Part shown: positions 54,205 to 63,800 of the stretch, piece after piece
Layout of the letters: every line of letters begins with the position of its first letter
How positions within the stretch are numbered: the stretch's first letter is position 1
DNA from: Streptomyces tendae
GTDB lineage: Bacteria; Actinomycetota; Actinomycetes; Streptomycetales; Streptomycetaceae
DNA: 64,000 nucleotides
Direction of reading: 5' to 3'
Assembly (NCBI RefSeq): GCF_008632955.1
Contig: NZ_CP043960.1
Span: forward strand, 186,001 to 250,000
Program-made: the position numbers and the translations under genes
The notes under the pieces: generated by a model
What the model was told of the DNA's origin: nothing
Seen by the model: the letters and a program-made list of their open reading frames with translations, nothing else
Database searches by the model: none

Positions 54205-56595
54205 ATGGCCTTGGTCTCCGGGATCCGACCGCCGCACGGCGCACCAGCGGAGACATCTGAGCCCGTTGGATCAGACACCCCCCGGCTCCTCGACGTCTGC
54301 GTGTTCTCAGGAGCGGCGCACGACAGCCGCACCGGCCGGGAGGACGTCGACGTCCCCCTGTCCGCCGAGGCGACCGCCGCACTCGTCCGGATGTCTCACG
54401 GCGGCGACGGCACGGCACTCGATGTCCTTGTCGCGGCCGTGGCCGTCCTGCTGCGTCGCTACCACGGTGGCGGCCCTGTCGCCCTGGACGTGCCGGTTGC
54501 CGACCCCGGCAGGGCCGAGGACACCGGCACAACCTGCCTGGTCGTCCGGTTCGACCGCGCGGACACCTTCCAGGACGTGCTCCAGGAGGTGCGAGACCTC
54601 CTGGCCGCATCGCGCAACGGTGCCGGGGGTTCGCCCGACGCCGGGGCACCCGCCCCCAACGGTCGGTCCGCCGGAGCCGACGTGCTCGTGGGCCTTGGCT
54701 CTGCCGGGGCCGCGACGGCCGACCACGACGTGGCCGTCCTCCTGGGCCGCCGCGGTGAGGGCACACTGCGGATCAGCAGTCCGAGCGGAAGGGTCCCGGG
54801 GTGGTTCCGCGGCGGCATCGGCGCCCACCTGGTGAGCCTGATCGCCCGGTTCGAGGACGGCGGCCGGCCGACCTCGTCCGTGGACGAGGTGGTACGTGAG
54901 CACGTGGAGGACGCTGTCCGCGGGTTCAACGCGACGGAACGGGACTTTGACACGGATCCCACCGTCCTGGACCTGTTCCGGGAGCGGGTCCGCCGTACCC
55001 CCGGGGCCGAGGCGGTCATCAGTGCGTCGCGCACCCTGTCCTTCGCCGACCTCCACCGTCAGTCCCTGGGCGTCGCACGGGAACTCCGCGGGCGGCTCGG
55101 ACTGTCCAGAGGCGACGTCGTCGCCGTCCTGACGGCCAGGGACCACTGCGCGGTCACCGCGGTGCTCGGCATCATGGAAGCCGGTGCGCTGTACCTCCCG
55201 CTCCACCCCGAGTGGCCGCAGGACAAGATGCGGTACGTCCTGGCGCAGGCCGGCGCCCGGGCACTCGTCGTGCACGAGCGCCACGCCGGTGCCGCCACGG
55301 CCGCCTTGGGGGTGCCGTCACTGGTGCTCGCGCCGGAGGACGGCGCGGGGACGCCGGATGCGGAGGTATCGCACGACGAGGCAGCGCACACGCGTGCCGC
55401 CGCGCCCGGCCCCGCGGCTCCCGGTGCCCCGGGGCCCGATGACATCGCGTACATCGTGTTCACCTCCGGGACCACGGGTGTGCCGAAGGGGGTGGCGGTC
55501 GCCCACCGGGGCCTGACCAACACCGTGCTCGACCACATCGAGCGCTTCGCACTGACCCCCACAGACCGCTACCTGCAGTTCATGGCGGCCTCCTTCGACG
55601 GGTTCCTGCTCGATACCTTCTCCACCCTGTGCGCCGGCGCCGCGCTCGTTATCGCCGACGAGGACACGATCCGTGATCCCGGCGCTCTCATGGCGTGGAC
55701 CAACGAACACCGGGCGACGGTCTCCACGATCACCCCGTCATACCTCAGACTCCTCGACCCCGCCCGGCTGGCCGGTCTGCGGATCCTGGTCTCGGCGGGT
55801 GAGGCGATCAGCCCGGAGCTGGCCGCCCGTCTCGCACGGCACACGACGCTCTACAACGGGTACGGTCCCACCGAGACGACGATCAACGCGACCCTGCACC
55901 GCTTCGATCCACACCGAGGCGAAAGGTCCGTGCCGATCGGTGGCCCGAGCGCCAACAAGAAGATGTACGTCGTGGACGACCGGCTGCGCCAGCAGCCCCT
56001 GGGGGTCGTTGGCGAGATCTGCATCGCGGGCGCAGGCCTGGCCGCCGGGTACGTGGGCGACGAGCGGCTCACGGGCGAGAAGTTCGTGCCGAACCCCTTC
56101 CCCGGAGGTCCGCGGCTCTACCGGACCGGTGACTACGGAGCCTGGACGCCGCAGGGCGAGCTGCTCTTCCGGGGACGGTCGGACAACCAGGTCAAGGTCA
56201 ACGGCTACCGGATCGACCTCAAGGAACTGGAGGACGCTCTTCGCACCCATCCCGCTGTCGCCGACGGCTTCGCCACGACCTGTACGGGTCGAGGCGCCAC
56301 CGAGATCGCCGTCTTCTTCCGGAGCGACACACTCGACGAGGAGGCGGTCCGACGGCACCTGGCGTCCGCGGTCGCCGAATACATGCAGCCGCACCGCGTC
56401 GTCGCGGTCCCCGACTGGCCGCTCACCGTGCACGGCAAGACGGACGGTGCCGCCCTGCGTCAGCTGTTGCGGCACCAGGACGACGCACGGGAGAAGACCA
56501 TCCAGCGGCTGGCACGGTGGCTGGACGAACGCGCCACGCCCACGGCCGCCCCGGCCACGGCGACCGCCGACGAGGCCCCGGTTCACACGACGTGA
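54205..56595 (+). CDS. Half C - A protein (stand-alone adenylation enzyme)
   Basis: A 796-residue NRPS protein. Residues 20-245 resemble only the C-terminal half of a condensation domain and have no HHxxxDG, so cannot condense. Residues 250-755 are a full A domain (FTSGTTGVPKG, NGYGPTETT, YRTGDY, A10 TVHGKTD intact). No PCP follows, only an Ala/Thr-rich tail. The hand-read code D-G-L-T-V-A-G-I-N-K has the look of an aromatic-type pocket, consistent with the phenylalanine hydroxylase gene next door. It must load a carrier protein in trans; the PCP of the 50928 gene, which lacks an A core, is an attractive partner. Confidence 0.87.
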   Translation: MALVSGIRPPHGAPAETSEPVGSDTPRLLDVCVFSGAAHDSRTGREDVDVPLSAEATAALVRMSHGGDGTALDVLVAAVAVLLRRYHGGGPVALDVPVADPGRAEDTGTTCLVVRFDRADTFQDVLQEVRDLLAASRNGAGGSPDAGAPAPNGRSAGADVLVGLGSAGAATADHDVAVLLGRRGEGTLRISSPSGRVPGWFRGGIGAHLVSLIARFEDGGRPTSSVDEVVREHVEDAVRGFNATERDFDTDPTVLDLFRERVRRTPGAEAVISASRTLSFADLHRQSLGVARELRGRLGLSRGDVVAVLTARDHCAVTAVLGIMEAGALYLPLHPEWPQDKMRYVLAQAGARALVVHERHAGAATAALGVPSLVLAPEDGAGTPDAEVSHDEAAHTRAAAPGPAAPGAPGPDDIAYIVFTSGTTGVPKGVAVAHRGLTNTVLDHIERFALTPTDRYLQFMAASFDGFLLDTFSTLCAGAALVIADEDTIRDPGALMAWTNEHRATVSTITPSYLRLLDPARLAGLRILVSAGEAISPELAARLARHTTLYNGYGPTETTINATLHRFDPHRGERSVPIGGPSANKKMYVVDDRLRQQPLGVVGEICIAGAGLAAGYVGDERLTGEKFVPNPFPGGPRLYRTGDYGAWTPQGELLFRGRSDNQVKVNGYRIDLKELEDALRTHPAVADGFATTCTGRGATEIAVFFRSDTLDEEAVRRHLASAVAEYMQPHRVVAVPDWPLTVHGKTDGAALRQLLRHQDDAREKTIQRLARWLDERATPTAAPATATADEAPVHTT

Positions 56596-56675
56596 CGTCA
56601 TGCCACAGATGCCGCGGGCGACGGCGACCACCTCCCCCACCTTCTTCGTGAATGCACCGATTCAAGGAGTGACCC

Positions 56676-57404
56676 GTGACCGACGCCCAACTGCCCCACA
56701 GCTTCGACGACGAGGACCGCGGCACGTGGAGTCTGCTGATGGAGAGCTGCCGCACCCGTCTGCGGCAGCACGGCTGCGCACAGGCCCGAGCCGGCTTCGA
56801 AGCACTGGAGCTGAGCGAACATATCGAAAGCATGCATGCCGTGGACAAGCGGCTCCACGACCTGTCCGGCTGGCACATGCAGCCGGTCGAAGGGCTGGTG
56901 TCGGACCAGCACTTCTACGGTCTACTGCGCAACAAGCACTTCCCCACCGCGCCCACCATGCGCAAGCGGTCCGAACTGGAGTTCGCGGAATTCCCCGATC
57001 TCTTCCACGACGTGGTCGGTCACCTGCCGATCCTCGTCGACCGCGCGTACGGCGACTTCCTCACTGGCTTCGCGGGCATCGCCCTACGGCATCTCGACAG
57101 CGAACCGGTCATGAAGGCCCTGGCCCGCTTCTACTGGTTCACCACCGAAACCGGCCTCGTCGAGGAGGATGGCGGCACCAAGATTCTCGGCGGCGCCATC
57201 CTCACCTCGAGTGCGGAGGCGGCCAACGCCATGGGTGACCCGGCCCGCCGAACCGCTCTGACGGTCTCCGAGGTCTTTGCCACGGACTACGACATCTTCG
57301 ACCTTCAGCAGAAGTACTTCGTCGCCTCGTCCTACGAAGCCCTGCTGAGCGTGCTCGACGAACTAGAGGAGGCCGCGCAGGCCCTGCGGGCCAGCCACGT
57401 CTGA
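56676..57404 (+). CDS. Pterin-dependent aromatic amino acid hydroxylase
   Basis: A 242-residue protein of the phenylalanine hydroxylase family. Iron ligands H111 and H116 lie in FPDLFHDVVGHLP and E158 in YWFTTETGLVEE, the standard HxxxxH...E facial triad. It lacks a regulatory domain, like bacterial PAH and pacidamycin PacX, which makes meta-tyrosine. Position on the ring (3- or 4-) cannot be read from sequence. GTG at 56676 follows AAGGAG. It sits 80 bases after the A-domain gene and so probably supplies its substrate. No pterin recycling gene is in the window. Confidence 0.88.
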   Translation: MTDAQLPHSFDDEDRGTWSLLMESCRTRLRQHGCAQARAGFEALELSEHIESMHAVDKRLHDLSGWHMQPVEGLVSDQHFYGLLRNKHFPTAPTMRKRSELEFAEFPDLFHDVVGHLPILVDRAYGDFLTGFAGIALRHLDSEPVMKALARFYWFTTETGLVEEDGGTKILGGAILTSSAEAANAMGDPARRTALTVSEVFATDYDIFDLQQKYFVASSYEALLSVLDELEEAAQALRASHV

Positions 57405-57970
57405 GCACCGGCCGTCCACGCACACCCGGACGGAGTGACTGCCGCGGCTCACCAGCACCGTGGTGACTGGCCGGTCCCGTTCCTCATGAGGGTGACGGGG
57501 CCTGAGGAGTGTGCCGCCACCCGGGACCGCTCGCGGACCCTGGCCGACGTGCGCGGGCCAGCTCGCCGTACCGGCGCGGCCTGCTCCGCCCGGCGGTATA
57601 CCGCCACGCGACACGATTGGTGGCGGTCCGCCGCACGTGCCCCTCGGAGAAGCCGAGCAGCCGCGGACGCTGCTGGGAGCCGGGCCGCAGATCGCTGCGC
57701 TTCGGGGTTGGGTGCTTCCCGGCCACGGCGCGGTACGGACGGTCCGTCGGCCGCAAGACGTGGAGTGGGAGATCGTCGTCCTCGATCTGCTGCCGACCGC
57801 CGCGGAACAGTGCTTGAGATGCCGCTGGGTGCGGTAGCCGGCAGGCTTACGCGGCTGTGCGTGCTGCCTCGCGCACGACCGGAGCCAGCCGGGCGCGGGG
57901 CAGCACGCGTGTCGGTGACGCGGGATTAGGCGTCTCAGGCTTCATTGCCGCCGGAGACATCATGCCGGGT
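57405..57970. other. Intergenic region at the right edge of the cluster
   Basis: About 560 bases with high GC and several overlapping frames but no recognisable family. I see no intact gene or clear relic. Confidence 0.35.
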
Positions 57971-58213
57971 TCAGCCGCCCTCGCTGTTCCAGTCCGTGGC
58001 TTCGCCGTCGCCGGCCGAGCCGTCGGTCGCAGAGGCCGGAGTGGAGGCGGACGGGACGGCCACCGAGGCAGGGGACCCGGCCTGGAACGGGGCGGACGGC
58101 GCGCATCCGATGGTGCCATGACCCACGAAGCCAGCAAGTGACAGCATGCCTGCGGCGAGGACGGCGGTGACGTCCCGGACGACGGGGCGGAGGTTGTGCG
58201 GGGAGCGGGTCAT
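57971..58213 (-). CDS. Small secreted or membrane-anchored peptide (80 aa)
   Basis: Starts at the ATG at 58213 with a strong ribosome site (GAGGAAGGTAGG). Residues 1-35 look like a signal sequence (MTRSPHNLRPVVRDVTAVLA, then AGMLSLAGFVGHG), followed by a low-complexity Ser/Ala/Pro/Thr tail ending ATDWNSEGG. Similar short exported proteins are widespread in Streptomyces without known function. It is divergent from the SARP gene. Confidence 0.65.
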   Translation of the reverse strand: MTRSPHNLRPVVRDVTAVLAAGMLSLAGFVGHGTIGCAPSAPFQAGSPASVAVPSASTPASATDGSAGDGEATDWNSEGG

Positions 58214-58618
58214 TGCGGGGCCTACCTTCCTCAGTGGAGCGGAGTGACGGCATAACCGTCGCAAGCCTCGATCAGCGGTCGAGCAGAGTTCGATGAGCGC
58301 GCCCATCTACGCCGGATCACCGGCCGGTCGTCATGGTTGCCGAGGGTCTGACATCGATCCTGCCGATTCTTACCGCACGCAGTCGGGCTGCACGACCTCG
58401 GGCGCTGCTGGCATAACCGGCTCACGCTCCACCGGGGCGATCAATCGGGGCTTACGCACCCAACCGGACAGATCTTCGCAAGCGCAGCCCCGGAGCCACC
58501 AGCAAACCCGGCTTTGCCCTGTGGGCGGACTTGGATTATCGGAAAATGTGCCTGATGGTGTTCATGCGAGACACCACATCGTCGTCCCGACACCGGACAG
58601 TTCGTCGACAGGGGAATC
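58214..58618. promoter_or_regulatory. Upstream region of the SARP gene
   Basis: About 400 bases between the divergent small-peptide and SARP genes. No gene is seen. The long spacing suggests complex control of the regulator. Confidence 0.35.
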
Positions 58619-61600
58619 GTGGCACACATCACGGCGTCCGTACTGGGCCCGCTGCGCGTCAACCGTGGCGATAACGATGTCAATCTGGGCAGTCCGCAGC
58701 AGCAGGCCATGTTTGCCGCGCTCCTTATGAGGCCAGGCCGGTCGGCGACGGCGGTGGACCTCGTTGAGGCGCTGTGGGGCGAGGAAGGCCCGGCCTCCGC
58801 TGTAACCACCTTGCGCACCTACGCCTGGCGGTTGCGCAAGGCGCTGGAAGCGAACGGCGCCTATCCTCGTATTCTGCAGTCGGTCGGTGACGGGTACCAA
58901 CTGGAGTTGCCCGACGACCACGTCGACTACCGCCGGGCCGAGGAGTACGCCCGAGCGGCCGAACTGGCTCGCCGCGAAGACAAACCTGCCCGTGCCTACG
59001 AAGCGATCGAGGCCGCGCTGCTGCTGTGGCAGGGGGAACCACTCGCGGCGGTTCCCGGGCCATTCGCCGCCAGCCAGCGACGCCGACTAAACGAACTGCG
59101 CCTGTCGCTGATGGAGGAACGTATAGACGTAGGACTCGAACTGGGACTCAGTAGCAGCTACGTTGCCGAACTCCACTCGCTGATCGACCAGCACCCCTTG
59201 AGGGAACGTCTCTATTGCCTGCTGATGCGTGCACAGTCCCTGGCCGGGCGACGGGCCGAGGCGCTGGCGACCTACCGCGACGCGCGCAGAGTGCTCATCG
59301 ACGAGCTCGGGGTCGAAGCCGGACCCGAACTCACGGACCTACACCAGCGTATATTGAGCGGAGACAAGGAACTCGTGCCGGAGCGCCGGGGGGAGAGTGT
59401 TGCGAAGCCGAAGCCGGCGCCTGCCGCCCCCCCAGCGGATGCGTCCGAGTCCGTCCTCACGGAGCGAGCGGCTGGCGACGACCCACCTGCCCGGCGGGAG
59501 CCGCCCAGGCAACTCCCGCCCCAGCCGTGCGACTTCCTAGGCCGGTCCCACCTGGCGACGACCCTGGCTTCCGCGCTGACCGTGGAGAAGCGCTTTGCCC
59601 CGCCGGTCGTCGTCCTCGTCGGCATGGGAGGCGTCGGCAAATCCGCTCTGGCCCTGCATGTGGCGCACCACATCAGCGAAGCGTATCCGGACGGCCAGCT
59701 GTACGCGGAACTGCGGTCAGGCGACGGTGACGCCGTGAGACCCGAGATCGTTCTGGGTGCCTTCCTCACGGCGCTCGGTGTGCGGCAGGACCAGATTCCA
59801 GAGTCGCTGCAGGAGCGGAGCGCGCTGTTCCGGACCATGGTCGGCCACCGGCGCATGCTCATCGTCCTGGACGACGCCCAGTGGGCTGGACAGGTCTGCC
59901 CGCTGCTGCCGGGTGAGGCCAACTGCGGTGTCCTCATCACCAGCCGCACCCGCCTGAGTGGTCTGCCTGCGGCCCTGCAGACCGAACTCGGGGTGTTCCA
60001 CCCATCGGAGGCGGTGGATTTGATGGCCCGCATCATCGGCTCGGAACGAGTGAAGGCAGAGCCGGAAGCCACCCTGAAGCTCATGGAATCCTGCGGGTTC
60101 CTGCCGCTGGCCGTTCGTATCGTGGCTGCCAGGCTCGCCGCCCGCCCGACCTGGTCCATCGAGTCGCTCGTCGTCCGGCTGTCCGACGAGCGCAAACGGA
60201 TCGACGAACTGAGGGTCGGCGACATGACCATCGCCGCCGCCTTCGACCTCACTTTCCGCCAGCTCAGTCGGACACAGGCGCACGGTCTGTGCCTGGTGTC
60301 ATCCATCGCCGCCCCGGAGCTGTCGCTGAGCTCCGCGGCAGCCGCGCTGGACGTCGACGAAGGGACGGCCGAGGCGTTGCTGGAGTCACTGGTCGACGCC
60401 GCGATGCTCGAGTCGCCGTCGGCCGGCAGATACCGCTTCCACAGTCTGCTGCGCTCGTTCGCCCGCCACAGAAGGCTGCCCGGCACGGAGCTGCTGGCGG
60501 TGCGGCGGCTCCTGGATTCTCTGCTGGCCACCACGGTGCACGCGTTCGGGCAAGTCGTCGTCGGCGATCCCGTCCAGGACACCCTGGCGCGGAGCTCGAA
60601 ACCCGGTATTCGGTTCACCACTGTGGCCGAGGCCCGTGCCTGGGCCATGGCCGAGGCGGAGACCGTGTTGTCACTGGCCGCGCAAGTGGCGCGTGGCGTG
60701 AGGACCGGCTCTTTGAGCGGTGGGGAGGACGACTTCCCGGATAGCCTGCTGCGTTCGGCCATCGACATGCTCATCGCCTTCAGTGCCTTCCAGGCCGATG
60801 TGGGCGTCGCTGCCTGGGCGGAGGTCACCGAACTTCTCACCGCCACCGCCGAACGGTGTTCCGACAACCAGGCGGAGGGGCGTGCACGCTTCCTGGAGGG
60901 CACCATCGCACTAGCCATGGGCCGCTTCGCGCGGGCGCGCGAGCAGGCGACCACGGCCATCCGGCTCTGCCGGGCATCGGGTGACCTGGTGATTCTCCAG
61001 CAGGTACTCAACGACCTCGGTCTGGAAACGCACATGAGGGGTGATCTAGAGAACGCCCTCCACCATTACCAGGAGGCGATCGTCCTTTCCCGGCGTATGG
61101 GGCATCGCGCTGGTGAGATCACCACCAGGCTGAATAGTGCACTTCTGTATGTCAACAAAGGGGTGCTCGGTGAGGCATTGTGCATCTGCGAGGAGGTCCT
61201 GTCGAAGGGCGCGGACCTGAGCCACTCCGCGGAGGCGTACGCCTACTACATCCTCGGCCTCGCTCGTTACGCGGGCGGTGACTTCCGGGAAGCCGCCGAG
61301 TGGCAGGAGAAGGCGCTGGCGTTGTGCCTCGCCGCCCGGCTGCCTGTGAGGGAGGCACAGGTGCGCTTTCGGTTGGCCGACGCCCTCAGGGAGCTGGGAG
61401 AGCTGGACCGTGCGGTAGAGGAGGCCGAGCGGAGCGTCGTCCTCTGCGAGCAGGCGGGGAACCTTCGTCATCACCATCTCGCTCTCCTGGTGCTAGGGCA
61501 TGTTCATGTAGCCCTCGGTCACTTGGACGAGGCCCGGACGCATCTCGTCCGGGCTCATGAATCCCTGGCTGCGCTGGGTGTACCCGAAGCGGAGCGAGCC

Positions 61601-61660
61601 GCCGCCCTGTTAACCCGCCTGGAGCGCAACTTCGCTGGTTCCGGCCGGGTACCAGTGTGA
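58619..61660 (+). CDS. AfsR/SARP family transcriptional regulator
   Basis: A 1013-residue regulator with the full AfsR layout. Residues 1-100 are an OmpR-type winged helix (SVLGPLRVNRGDNDVNLGSP, LRTYAWRLRKALE). Residues 100-250 are the BTAD activation domain. After a Pro/Ala linker, residues 300-580 form an NB-ARC ATPase with the P-loop GMGGVGKSALA, Walker B MLIVLDDAQW and ITSRTRLSGL. Residues 750-1000 are TPR-like helices. GTG at 58619 follows GGGGAA. SARPs activate antibiotic clusters by binding direct repeats at promoters, so the NRPS cluster is the likely target. The nucleotide-binding part suggests ATP- or ligand-controlled activity. Confidence 0.92.
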   Translation: MAHITASVLGPLRVNRGDNDVNLGSPQQQAMFAALLMRPGRSATAVDLVEALWGEEGPASAVTTLRTYAWRLRKALEANGAYPRILQSVGDGYQLELPDDHVDYRRAEEYARAAELARREDKPARAYEAIEAALLLWQGEPLAAVPGPFAASQRRRLNELRLSLMEERIDVGLELGLSSSYVAELHSLIDQHPLRERLYCLLMRAQSLAGRRAEALATYRDARRVLIDELGVEAGPELTDLHQRILSGDKELVPERRGESVAKPKPAPAAPPADASESVLTERAAGDDPPARREPPRQLPPQPCDFLGRSHLATTLASALTVEKRFAPPVVVLVGMGGVGKSALALHVAHHISEAYPDGQLYAELRSGDGDAVRPEIVLGAFLTALGVRQDQIPESLQERSALFRTMVGHRRMLIVLDDAQWAGQVCPLLPGEANCGVLITSRTRLSGLPAALQTELGVFHPSEAVDLMARIIGSERVKAEPEATLKLMESCGFLPLAVRIVAARLAARPTWSIESLVVRLSDERKRIDELRVGDMTIAAAFDLTFRQLSRTQAHGLCLVSSIAAPELSLSSAAAALDVDEGTAEALLESLVDAAMLESPSAGRYRFHSLLRSFARHRRLPGTELLAVRRLLDSLLATTVHAFGQVVVGDPVQDTLARSSKPGIRFTTVAEARAWAMAEAETVLSLAAQVARGVRTGSLSGGEDDFPDSLLRSAIDMLIAFSAFQADVGVAAWAEVTELLTATAERCSDNQAEGRARFLEGTIALAMGRFARAREQATTAIRLCRASGDLVILQQVLNDLGLETHMRGDLENALHHYQEAIVLSRRMGHRAGEITTRLNSALLYVNKGVLGEALCICEEVLSKGADLSHSAEAYAYYILGLARYAGGDFREAAEWQEKALALCLAARLPVREAQVRFRLADALRELGELDRAVEEAERSVVLCEQAGNLRHHHLALLVLGHVHVALGHLDEARTHLVRAHESLAALGVPEAERAAALLTRLERNFAGSGRVPV

Positions 61661-61705
61661 TGGCACGGTGCTGAGGTCCGTCCGGTGAGCGACGAGGCGG
61701 GCGGA

Positions 61706-62575
61706 TCAGTCTCCGGACGGCTTTCTGCGCGATGCCACGGCCAAAAGATTGGCACCCCGCGATCCCGCGTCGGGATCGATCAGCAATTCGATCTCCATGG
61801 CGAGTACCTTGCGGAAGAACGTCTCATCGCGCAGGAGTTCCTCGGCGGATCTCAACGATGGCGAGGCTGCGCCTAGGGGAGTCGGATAGATGAGACACGG
61901 GAAGCCTGTGAGGAGATCGACGGTGAGCTTCGCAGAGAGGTGCAGCATGCGAACTTCTCCGGGTGTGAACAGGTGTCCGTAAGGTTTTTCGTTGGCCTCC
62001 CACGAGAGGCCGGACAGACTCTTGCGGGCACGATCGGCGTCTCCGACACTCAGGTCCCCATACGCGGCGTGCCAACGGCTGGGCATCACCGACACCAGCA
62101 AGCCGTGATCCGACAGAAGGGGGACGAGGGAACCGAGGACAAGTTCCGGGGAGTGGAAGAAGCCCAGTAGGTGGTGGGTGTTGATGATGAGGTCGAACCT
62201 CATCCCGGCCAACAGCGCGCCCGCTTGGTCGACGTCGCCTCTGATGTGGCGGACCCTGTCGAGGTAACCGTGGGAACGTGCACGTTCCTCGGCATGCCTC
62301 ACCATACCCGCGCTCACGTCGAGCAGGACACCCGAGCTTTCCTGGCACGTCGTGGCAATCCGCGCCGACCACCGTCCGGTCCCGCCGCCTACGTCGAGGA
62401 AAGTGAACTTGTCGGGCAGTCGCGGGAACACCGACAGGTTCAACGCTTCCGAGAGTAGAACGTCCGTCAGGCGCTCGTAAGATCCGTGAGCTTCTGTGTC
62501 GTAGGTGGCAGCTTTGGCTTCGAAATATCTTCTGGCATGTGCTAACTGGTTGAACACGGCATTCTTCATCATCAT
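61706..62575 (-). CDS. SAM-dependent class I methyltransferase
   Basis: A 289-residue methyltransferase. Motif I is FLDVGGGTGRW, motif II gives SSGVLLDVSAGMV, and FDLIINTHHLLGFF is the post-I region. It resembles small-molecule or ubiquinone-type (Methyltransf_25/11) enzymes. The start is one of three consecutive ATGs at 62575-62567 with GGGG just upstream. Its gene converges on the SARP gene. Whether it belongs to the peptide pathway is unclear. Confidence 0.85.
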   Translation of the reverse strand: MMMKNAVFNQLAHARRYFEAKAATYDTEAHGSYERLTDVLLSEALNLSVFPRLPDKFTFLDVGGGTGRWSARIATTCQESSGVLLDVSAGMVRHAEERARSHGYLDRVRHIRGDVDQAGALLAGMRFDLIINTHHLLGFFHSPELVLGSLVPLLSDHGLLVSVMPSRWHAAYGDLSVGDADRARKSLSGLSWEANEKPYGHLFTPGEVRMLHLSAKLTVDLLTGFPCLIYPTPLGAASPSLRSAEELLRDETFFRKVLAMEIELLIDPDAGSRGANLLAVASRRKPSGD

Positions 62576-62913
62576 CCCCACTGCGTCGAAGTGAAGCCGG
62601 TGCGTACCCCGACGCGTCCCCAAGGTAACTCGGCTCGACTGCGCCCCACAACCGAACTTCTGAAATCAGCAATGTGACCCGGCGGTTGACCACCAGGATG
62701 TCTGTGGCTTCCGGGCCCTTGTCATCAACCGGTCCGGCATGAGGCGGTTCTTTGCCGCTGTGTCCACCACCGAGATGCCCGATCTCTGAGGCTCGATACC
62801 CGCTGAGCCCTTTTCAACCTGGCGACTGAGCACGTCAGTTGGACTGACAGGCAAGTGAAGCCCCTGGTAGATGGGTTTTCGACCAAGAAATCCGTCTCCA
62901 CCAGAGGCTTCGT
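62576..62913. other. Intergenic region before the IS5-type transposase
   Basis: About 340 bases containing the methyltransferase promoter and, presumably, the left end of the transposon. I could not identify confident terminal inverted repeats by eye. Confidence 0.3.
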
Positions 62914-63672
62914 GTGTTTGTCTACCCGTCGGGTGTCGACGTGTCCAGTTCTGCCCTGCGCTTCCTGTCCGCCAAGCTCCGTTGGGAGCTCGGTACCCGA
63001 TGGCGGCGCCTGAGCCCGGGCCAGCAAGCCCTGCTCACTCTCGCCCACCTTCGCAACGGCCACCCGTACGCCCAGCTCGCAGCCGGTTTCGGCATCGGGA
63101 CCACGACGGCCTACCGGTACGTCGCCGAGGCCGTCGAGCTACTGGCCGCCCTCGCCCCGACTCTCGCGGAAGCGGACCGGACGGCATCGACGAAGGCTTT
63201 CGTGCTGCTGGACGGCACCCTGCTGCCGATCGACCGGATCGCCGCGGACCGCCCCTCCTATTCCGGCAAGCACAAGAAGCACGGGATGAACGTGCAGGTC
63301 CTAACCGCTCCGTCCGGCCGGCTACTGTGGGCGTCGCCGGTTCTGCCCGGAGCCGTCCACGATGCCCGGGCCGCCCGTGAACACGGCATCATCGCCGCCC
63401 TCACGGACGCCGGCATCACCTGCTGGGCCGACAAGGGATACCGAGGCGCCGGGGGCACGGTCCGGTTCCCGTACTGGGGACGTTGGGAGAACCTTTCCAC
63501 AGGCCAGAAGGCCGTCAACCGGTCTCAGGCAAAAATCCGAGCCCTGGTCGAGTAGGCCGTCGCCACCCTCAAGTCCTGGCGGCTCCTCCGCAAGCTGCGG
63601 TGCTCGACCACCCGCATCACGAGCCTCGTCCAAGCCGTCCTGACCCTGCATTTGACCAGCTCAGGCCGATGA
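62914..63672 (+). pseudogene. IS5-family DDE transposase with in-frame stop
   Basis: A 252-residue reading frame of the DDE_Tnp_4 type: HTH region YAQLAAGFGIGTTTAYRYVA, first Asp in VLLDGTLLPIDRIA, SGKHKKHGMNVQVL, second Asp in GAVHDARAA, and ADKGYRGAG. A TAG at 63553-63555 interrupts it; the same frame continues AVATLKSWRLLRKLRCSTTR to a stop at 63670, the normal C-terminus of this family with the third acidic region just before. One nonsense change (probably CAG to TAG) inactivates it. Confidence 0.8.
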
Positions 63673-63800
63673 TGGAAAGGCCCACTGAGAAGCTGTTGTC
63701 TTTCCGAGAGTGCGGGTGTGTTTCCGCTGGTCAGGTGTAGGGGTGGTGTTTCGGCGGGAGGGACGGGTTGTTGTGTCGTCTCTTCGGTGGAGGTGCCGGG

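Noticed and set aside
57435..57929. Plus-strand open frame after the aromatic hydroxylase
   Set aside because: Arg/Ala-rich, no motifs, competing frames of equal length on both strands, no good ribosome site.
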